Source: Sinomonas mesophila (GTDB taxonomy: Bacteria > Actinomycetota > Actinomycetes > Actinomycetales > Micrococcaceae). From it: DNA of 64,000 nucleotides. Location of the stretch: the NCBI RefSeq assembly GCF_001999765.1, contig NZ_KV908328.1, positions 22,780 to 86,779 on the forward strand, read 5' to 3'. Under the pieces are notes generated by a model. The model searched no databases. It saw only the letters and a program-made list of their open reading frames with translations, and was not told the DNA's origin. Of the stretch, positions 58,857-64,000 are shown in pieces; within the stretch, counting starts at the first letter, position 1, and every line of letters begins with the position of its first letter. A program made the position numbers and the translations under genes.

Positions 58857-59699
58857 TCAGATGGAGTACTCGGGCGCAGCCCAGACGATGACCTCGGGGT
58901 GCTCGTAGAAGCGGTATCCCTGGCCACGAACGGTGCGGACCGTGTTCGCGAGCCTGCCGAGCTTGGACCGCAGGCGGCGGATGTGCACGTCGATCGTGCG
59001 CTCGTTGGGCACCTCCTCGGCGTTCTTCCACAGGCCGTCGAGGAGCTCGTCGCGGCTGACCGTGCGGGTGCCGTTCTCCACGAGGAAATTCAGGAGCTCG
59101 AACTCCTTGAACGTGAGATTGACGGTCTCGCCGTCCAGATGGACCTCGCGGCGGGCCAGATCGATGAGCACTCCGGACGGGCGGGCATCCTGCTGGGGCG
59201 CCTGGCGGGGCTCGGGACGCTGCTGGCGGGAGGCGATCGTCGGGTCGCCGAAGGTCGAGCGGACGACGTCCAGCGAGGACCCGGGTGCGCTTGCGGGCGC
59301 CACCGCGACGGCGGCATAGCTCTCGACGCCGGCGACGAGATTCTGGGCATAGGCCCGGATCTCCTGGGCGATGCGGGCGATCGAGGTGCCTGCTGCGGCG
59401 GCCTCCTGCTCGGAGAGGCCGACATAGAGGACGAAGCCGTGCGCGACGTTGTCGGCGGCGACGGCGCGGACGGGCTCGGCCGACGGCGCGATGACCGGGG
59501 TCGGGGCGGTCATCGGGGCGTAGTCGTCGGCGATGGGCCGCACCGGCTGCTGCTGCGGGCGGACAGGGTGCGTGTAGCCGGGGACATGCGGATCGGCCTG
59601 GCCCGGGCCGCGGGTGCCGAACGGCTGGCGCTGGCTTCCCTGCTGGGCCTTCTGGGCGTTGCGGACGGAGATGTGGACGTAGCCGGATGCAACAGACAT
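58857..59699 (-). CDS. winged-helix (OmpR/PhoB-type) DNA-binding protein without receiver domain
   Basis: Protein of 280 residues. The N-terminal two thirds are Gln/Pro-rich then alpha/beta, with VAHGFVLYVGLSEQEAAAAG and a helical stretch ending QNLVAGVESY; no phospho-accepting Asp is seen. The C-terminus is an OmpR-type winged helix: LIDLARREVHLDGETVNLTF, KEFELLNFLVENGTRTVSRD, then RTIDVHIRRLRSKLG and VRTVRGQGYRFYEH. It is not a normal two-component regulator. The long AT-richer region upstream probably holds its control signals. Confidence 0.85.
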   Translation of the reverse strand: MSVASGYVHISVRNAQKAQQGSQRQPFGTRGPGQADPHVPGYTHPVRPQQQPVRPIADDYAPMTAPTPVIAPSAEPVRAVAADNVAHGFVLYVGLSEQEAAAAGTSIARIAQEIRAYAQNLVAGVESYAAVAVAPASAPGSSLDVVRSTFGDPTIASRQQRPEPRQAPQQDARPSGVLIDLARREVHLDGETVNLTFKEFELLNFLVENGTRTVSRDELLDGLWKNAEEVPNERTIDVHIRRLRSKLGRLANTVRTVRGQGYRFYEHPEVIVWAAPEYSI

Positions 59700-60284
59700 A
59701 GTGCGCTGACCTCGTTGGTGACTAGCCGCGGTTGCGGCATCGAATGCGGAGCGTTGACGCCCGCGTGGCGGAGGATGCCCGACGCTGGGCTGTGGACGTG
59801 CTAGTTGCTGGGGTGGTGCAGTCAGCTCGACATTCGACAGCAGCACATTGCCCGGATGGCGGGTGAGCTTCCGGCGCGGTCGGCGGCGACAGGTGCTGCT
59901 GAGTCCTTGTTCACATTGACGAGTGTGTCTCGTAACAATGCCTACAAGCAAGTAACAATGCCGGATTTGTCTCACATTGTGAGATATGGGCGGGCGATGT
60001 GACGATCATCACGATTCGGCAGAAGGGCCTTGCGCTCTGCATTTTTCGACGCTAGGGCCTTTTTTGACTCATCGGTCGAAGATTATTCGATTGCGCTTGG
60101 CGGGACAGGCGGACGACTGCGGGGTCCCATTCAGTCTCACCATGTGGACGTGACTGGACGACCGCCTGTTCAATGCTGGCCGGCTGGACGCGGCCCCAAG
60201 GATTGATGTATCAGAAACGGCGCTCGAGCGAATCCGCTGTTATCCAAATGTGACTTGCCGTGATCAATCCGTTACCGTTGACGG
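59700..60284. other. long AT-richer intergenic region with palindrome
   Basis: About 590 bp between the divergent winged-helix gene and the riboswitch, noticeably lower in GC than the rest. A palindrome TCTCACA-T-TGTGAGA is at 59970-59984 and the words GTAACAATGCC occur twice nearby. No gene of coding character was found, despite short open frames. It probably holds the promoters of both genes and a regulator site. Confidence 0.55.
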
Positions 60285-60492
60285 GTGCCCGCGCCACGGC
60301 GGGCTCCCCCGGGTACCGTCCGCCGAGCTCTGCCAACGGCCCGAGAGGACAGATCAGGCAGAGACGGAGGACCCAGGTCCGGCCGCGCGCCCCGCCCCCC
60401 AGGGATGCGTCGTGGCCTCGGGGTGAAGCCCATGCCGACGGCTGGGCCGGATGACTCTCATCCGAACCCGACAGCTAACTTCGCAGGCGCCA
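60285..60492 (+). promoter_or_regulatory. c-di-AMP riboswitch (ydaO/yuaA type)
   Basis: Matches the actinobacterial consensus at several conserved positions: TCCGCCGAGCTCTGCC at 60319-60334, GGAGGACCCAGG near 60366-60377, GGGGTGAAGCC at 60420-60430 and CCGAACCCGACAGCTAACT at 60462-60480. These are the signature stretches also known from the Streptomyces rpfA leader. It ends 18 bases before the start codon. Binding of c-di-AMP turns such genes off. An ORF that begins inside this region is not real. Confidence 0.88.
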
Positions 60493-60509
60493 ACGAGAGG
60501 CCCATTCGC

Positions 60510-61298
60510 TTGAGCAAGTCCCCCTTCCGCGCTGCCGCGCGCCCTCAGGGCCGCCGCAGCGCCACGCGAAGCACGCACACCCAGACGTCCCTTTCCCGCA
60601 TCGCCGCATCCGCCGGCGCCACCCCGGGCAGCCCCGTCGAGCGACTCGGCCACCGCAGCGCCGCCGTCGCCCTCTCCCTGGGGCTCATCGCCCTGGCAGG
60701 GGGCGGCGCGGTGGCGACGACGGCCGGCCCCGACCTCGAGTCGACGTCCATGGTCGAGGCAGCCGCCGAGGGCACGGGCACCGCACATGCCGCACTCACC
60801 ACCGACGCCCAGGCCCGGGTGAAGGCCGAGGAGGTCCGTTCCGAGGCCGCCGCAGCGGCGGCCGCCGCGGAGGCCGCGCGCCAGGCCGCCGCGGCCCGTG
60901 CCGCCGAGGAGGCGCGCAAGGCGGAGGAGCTCCGCGCCGCGGAGGAGGCACGGAAGGCCGAGGAGGCCAAGGCGGCCGCGCAGCCGGTCGACGATCCGAC
61001 CGCCGCCAAGGCCTACGCAGCGTCCCGGCTCGCTGCCTATGGCTGGAGCCAGGATCAGATGAGCGCCCTCGAGATCCTCTGGACCAAGGAATCGGGCTGG
61101 CGCACGACCGCTACCAACCCCACGAGCGGCGCGTACGGCATCGTCCAGTCCCTGCCGGCGACCAAGATGTCCTCCGTCGGTGCGGACTGGCAGACCAACT
61201 TCCGCACGCAGATCGAGTGGGGACTGGACTACATCAAGGAGCGGTACGGCTCGCCGTCGAACGCCCTCGGGTTCCACTACGCCAACAACTGGTACTGA
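60510..61298 (+). CDS. secreted transglycosylase-like (SLT/Rpf-type) protein
   Basis: Protein of 262 residues starting at a TTG with AGAGG nine bases upstream, directly after the riboswitch. A basic head and a hydrophobic signal segment (AVALSLGLIALAGGGAV, about 54-70) lead into an Ala/Glu coiled coil to about residue 165. The C-terminal domain, SQDQMSALEILWTKESGWRT then NPTSGAYGIVQSLPA, has the Glu and GAYGIVQ pattern of SLT lytic transglycosylases found in actinobacteria. It is likely to cleave peptidoglycan during growth or resuscitation, with expression set by c-di-AMP. Confidence 0.87.
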   Translation: MSKSPFRAAARPQGRRSATRSTHTQTSLSRIAASAGATPGSPVERLGHRSAAVALSLGLIALAGGGAVATTAGPDLESTSMVEAAAEGTGTAHAALTTDAQARVKAEEVRSEAAAAAAAAEAARQAAAARAAEEARKAEELRAAEEARKAEEAKAAAQPVDDPTAAKAYAASRLAAYGWSQDQMSALEILWTKESGWRTTATNPTSGAYGIVQSLPATKMSSVGADWQTNFRTQIEWGLDYIKERYGSPSNALGFHYANNWY

Positions 61299-61475
61299 GC
61301 CCCCTTCTTCCCCCCTTCCCCCCCCCCCGCCGTCGCGGCACGCCCTGCGGACACCCGTCCCATGGCGTGCCGCGACGCAGCGTTTAATCCGGGCGCCCGC
61401 ACTAGGCTTTGCCTGCACAGCTCGTTCACAGCTGCGGCTCAGGCTCGGACCACGACTGCACGGGAGGCTGGATCC

Positions 61476-62216
61476 ATGGCAACCCCCTACTCCACGAACA
61501 ACCTGCCCGCCCTGACCCACCCGGACGGGACGCCGATCCGGGCCCTCGTGGCCGACGACGAGCCGAGCCTCGCCGAACTCATGAGCATGGGCCTCCGCAT
61601 GGCGGGCTGGAGCGTCCTCGTGGCGGGCGACGGCCCCTCGGCGGTCAAGGCCGCACGCGACTTCCGCCCCGACGTGCTGGTGCTCGACATCATGATGCCG
61701 GGGTTCGACGGCGTCGAGGTCCTCACCCGCGTCCGCCAGTTCCTTCCGGAGGTCCCCGCGCTGTTCCTCACCGCGAAGGACGCCGTCGAGGACCGGATCA
61801 CGGGACTCGCCGCGGGGGGCGACGACTACGTCGCGAAGCCGTTCAGCATGGAGGAGGTCATGCTCCGGCTCCATCGCCTCGTCCAGCGCTCGGGCGTCGC
61901 TGCGCAGGACGACGCCGAGCTCGTCGTCGGCGACCTCGTGCTCAACACCGACACGCGCGGGGTCACGCGGGGCGGCGAGGACATCCAGCTCACGGCGACC
62001 CAGTTCGAGCTCCTGCGCTATCTCATGGAGAACCCGCGCCGCGTGGTCAGCAAGGCCCAGATCCTCGACCGTGTGTGGCAGTACGACTTCGGCGGGCAAG
62101 CCAACATCGTCGAGCTGTACATCTCCTACCTGCGCAAGAAGATCGACGTCGACCGCGCGCCCATGATCCACACGGTGCGCGGCGCCGGCTACGTCATCAA
62201 GCCCGCGGAGGGGTGA
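61476..62216 (+). CDS. OmpR-family response regulator
   Basis: Protein of 246 residues. The receiver domain has VADDEPSLAELM, phosphorylation site Asp71 in LVLDIMMPGFDG, the Thr in LFLTAKD and Lys121 in DDYVAKPF. The winged helix shows VGDLVLNTDTRGVTRGGEDI and TQFELLRYLMENPRRVVSKA, with VRGAGYVIKP at the end. An added 20-residue head precedes the fold. GGGAGG is eight bases from the ATG. It overlaps or abuts the kinase gene downstream (GTGA). Confidence 0.95.
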   Translation: MATPYSTNNLPALTHPDGTPIRALVADDEPSLAELMSMGLRMAGWSVLVAGDGPSAVKAARDFRPDVLVLDIMMPGFDGVEVLTRVRQFLPEVPALFLTAKDAVEDRITGLAAGGDDYVAKPFSMEEVMLRLHRLVQRSGVAAQDDAELVVGDLVLNTDTRGVTRGGEDIQLTATQFELLRYLMENPRRVVSKAQILDRVWQYDFGGQANIVELYISYLRKKIDVDRAPMIHTVRGAGYVIKPAEG

Positions 62217-62224
62217 GCGCGCGC

Positions 62225-63730
62225 ATGGGCACGCTGTCCGCCGCCGAGCGCCGCACCGGCAGCTCGTGGTGGAACCCCGACACGTGGCACCTGCGCACCA
62301 AGCTCCTGCTCGCGACCATGTTCCTGCTCGTGGGCGTATGCACGGTCGTGGGAGCGCTCCTGTACGCCTTCATGGAGGGGCAGCTCACGCGACAGCTCGA
62401 CGCCCAGCTCGCCCAGGCCAGCCGCCGGGCCGCGGAGTTCGGCGCCCCGCCCGGGCTGACCGGGAAGCGTCCGGACCCGCTCGAGGCGCGGGGCCAGGGT
62501 GCCGGCACGCTCAACGCGCGGCTCAGCGGGGGCAGCGTCGAGGTCAGCGGCGTCCTCACCGCCGAGGGCAAGCGCATACCCCTCCGCCCATCGGACACCG
62601 CCGTCCTCGCGCGCCTTCCCGTTGCCGAGGAGGTGGCGGCGCAGGGCCGGGGCGCCGACGGCCTCGAAGCAGTGAACCGCTCGCTGAGCACCGGCGACTA
62701 CCGCCTCGTCGCCGTCGAGACCTCCTACGGCGACGTCGTCGTCACCGGTCTGCCGCTGTCGCAGAAGCAGGCCACGCTCGGCGCGCTCGTCGTCACGACG
62801 GGGCTCGTCTCAGCGGCCGGGCTCGTGCTCGCCGGCCTCCTCGGGGGCTGGATCATACGGCGCACGATGGCCCCGCTCGAGCAGCTCTCGGCGGTCGCCG
62901 GTCAGGTTGCCCGACTGCGGCTCGACTCCGGCGAGGTCGCCCTCGCCGTCCGCGTCCCGGCGTCGGCCGCCCACCCCACCACCGAAGTGGGGCAGGTCGG
63001 CCAGGCGCTCAACCGCATGCTCGACAACGTCGCCGGCGCGCTCCAGGCCCGCCAGGCCTCGGAGACGAAGGTCCGGCAGTTCGTCGCGGACGCCTCGCAC
63101 GAGCTCCGCACGCCGCTCACGGCGATCCGCGGCTACACCGACATGCTGCGGCTCACCGAACCGCTCACGGCGCAGGGCTCCGAGTCCTTGGGGCGCGTCG
63201 AGAGCCAATCGCTGCGGATGAGCCGCCTCGTCGAGGACCTCCTCCTGCTCGCGCGGCTCGACGAGGGCCAGCCGCTCACGCTCGGTGCCGTGGACCTCAC
63301 GCAGCTGCTCGTCGAGACCGTCACCGATCAGAAGGTCATCGCTCCGGACCACGTGTGGAGGCTCGAGCTGCCCGACGAGCCCATCGACGTCCGCGCCGAC
63401 GGCGCGAAGCTCCACCAAGTCCTCGTCAACCTGCTCTCCAACGCGCGCAAGCACACGCCCGCCGGGACCACGGTGACCGCGGCCGTCGCGCGCTCGGGCC
63501 GGGGCGACGCCGTCATCACCGTCACTGACGACGGACCCGGGATCCCTCCCGAGCTCCAGGAGCGCGCCTTCGCGCGGTTCGCCCGGGCGGACATGGCGCG
63601 CTCGGGGCACGAGGGATCGACGGGGCTCGGGCTCGCGATCGTCCAGGCGATTGTCGAGGCCCACGGCGGCACGGTCGAGCTCATGTCGCGGCCCGGGCGG
63701 ACCGAGTTCGCCGTCCGCCTTCCGGCGTAG
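62225..63730 (+). CDS. sensor histidine kinase
   Basis: Membrane kinase of about 501 residues. Transmembrane helices at about 25-45 and 180-205 enclose a 130-residue extracytoplasmic sensor domain. After a HAMP linker (RTMAPLEQLSAVAGQVARL) comes the HisKA box FVADASHELRTPLTAIRGYT with His292. HATPase boxes are N: LVNLLSNARKHT, G1: VTDDGPGIPPE, F: FARFARADMARS, G2: STGLGLAIVQAI. The GAGGGG site favours ATG 62225 over a GTG at 62213 that would overlap the regulator stop. It pairs with the response regulator upstream. The signal is not known. Confidence 0.93.
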   Translation: MGTLSAAERRTGSSWWNPDTWHLRTKLLLATMFLLVGVCTVVGALLYAFMEGQLTRQLDAQLAQASRRAAEFGAPPGLTGKRPDPLEARGQGAGTLNARLSGGSVEVSGVLTAEGKRIPLRPSDTAVLARLPVAEEVAAQGRGADGLEAVNRSLSTGDYRLVAVETSYGDVVVTGLPLSQKQATLGALVVTTGLVSAAGLVLAGLLGGWIIRRTMAPLEQLSAVAGQVARLRLDSGEVALAVRVPASAAHPTTEVGQVGQALNRMLDNVAGALQARQASETKVRQFVADASHELRTPLTAIRGYTDMLRLTEPLTAQGSESLGRVESQSLRMSRLVEDLLLLARLDEGQPLTLGAVDLTQLLVETVTDQKVIAPDHVWRLELPDEPIDVRADGAKLHQVLVNLLSNARKHTPAGTTVTAAVARSGRGDAVITVTDDGPGIPPELQERAFARFARADMARSGHEGSTGLGLAIVQAIVEAHGGTVELMSRPGRTEFAVRLPA

Positions 63731-64000
63731 GGCCGCCGTCCCGCCCGCTCGGCCGCGTCGCGAGGAACGTCCCGGCGAGCACGAGGACCGCCCCTGCCCC
63801 GATGAGCAGGGTGAGCGGGTCGCCGTGCAGCGCGACCCCCAGGGCGAGGGCGACGACGGGGTTCACGTACGCGATCGCCGTCGCCCGGGAGGGGCCCGCC
63901 GCGGCGATGAGCCGGAAGAACAGCAGGAAGGCGAGCGCCGTGCACAGCAGCCCGAGGAGCGCGAGGGAGCCCAGAGCCGTCACGCTCGGAACCTCGGCGG
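63681..64000 (-). CDS. EamA-type permease, C-terminal part
   Basis: Partial gene: the frame runs open to the window edge, so the N-terminus is outside. The visible 106 residues hold the last three to four helices of an EamA permease (LGLLCTALAFLLFFRLIAAA, ATAIAYVNPVVALALGVALH, LLIGAGAVLVLAGTFLATRP) and a basic tail. The stop lies 50 bases inside the convergent kinase gene. It is a second permease of this family, not a copy of the one at 42.7 kb. Confidence 0.8.
   Translation of the reverse strand, partial: AEVPSVTALGSLALLGLLCTALAFLLFFRLIAAAGPSRATAIAYVNPVVALALGVALHGDPLTLLIGAGAVLVLAGTFLATRPSGRDGGPTPEGGRRTRSARAAT

Noticed and set aside
60285-60509. In-frame upstream start for the transglycosylase-like protein
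   Set aside because: This stretch is the c-di-AMP riboswitch; the TTG at 60510 has a proper ribosome site.

Overview
The window is GC-rich (about 70% or more by eye), gene-dense actinobacterial chromosome. Pointers to the order Micrococcales, most likely an Arthrobacter/Sinomonas-like member of the Micrococcaceae, are a bacterial proteasome activator with a C-terminal GQYL motif, an actinobacterial c-di-AMP riboswitch, DUF2516 and DUF6328 proteins, GTP/TTG starts on several genes, a GTP-dependent PEP carboxykinase and a tmk-holB-lipoprotein peptidase run. The genus is inferred, not proven. No phage, CRISPR array, rRNA or intact insertion sequence was seen.

Layout. 0-8.4 kb: gpmA operon (minus), then tmk-holB-peptidase (plus), followed by a lower-GC phosphotransferase and a HAD hydrolase placed before tRNA-Thr(CGT). 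8.6-10.6 kb: amylosucrase. 10.6-25.2 kb: a stress-type district with an SPW-repeat membrane protein, universal stress protein, DUF6328 and Rho_N-like proteins, a decayed heptose-sugar locus (broken hldE and a GT9 stump around an intact GT4 glycosyltransferase), a SigB/SigF-type sigma factor, two SDR proteins, a disordered acidic protein, topoisomerase IB, a repeat-tailed membrane-anchored protein, a GH15 enzyme, an orphan Vsr endonuclease, an aldo/keto reductase and Bpa. Three of these genes have GTTT/GTTG-N14-16-GGGTA promoters of the kind used by SigB/SigF sigma factors. 25.2-30 kb: cstA with its small partner, a quinone oxidoreductase, tRNA-Ser(TGA) and a VOC protein. 30.0-30.4 kb: a block of nested inverted repeats. 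30.4-40.7 kb: FAD protein, prolyl oligopeptidase, tRNA-Ser(GCT), a surface protein, a RecQ-phosphoribosyltransferase fusion, a TPP enzyme and heme oxygenase.

40.8-49.1 kb: phosphomannomutase, an EamA permease, three regulators (LysR, Rrf2, HxlR), an NmrA-like reductase, a PoxB-type pyruvate oxidase and a GntR regulator. A GGTGACCC(C)GC repeat family sits at three gene ends here, and two of its arrays face each other around the NmrA/HxlR pair. 49.2-53.7 kb: the most interesting operon, an MFS exporter, a dikinase with rifampin-phosphotransferase-type domain order, and a TetR repressor, with overlapping genes and a near-perfect inverted repeat on the promoter.

53.8-64 kb: pckG, tRNA-Arg(ACG), a flavoprotein disulfide reductase, a small membrane protein, a SixA-like phosphatase, a winged-helix regulator, the c-di-AMP riboswitch with a transglycosylase-like secreted protein, a two-component system and the end of a second EamA permease.

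The metabolic genes suggest an aerobic saprophyte that uses sucrose and amylose-type glucans, recycles peptides under starvation (CstA), runs gluconeogenesis (PckG) and vents pyruvate to acetate (PoxB), with substantial stationary-phase and desiccation-type stress capacity.
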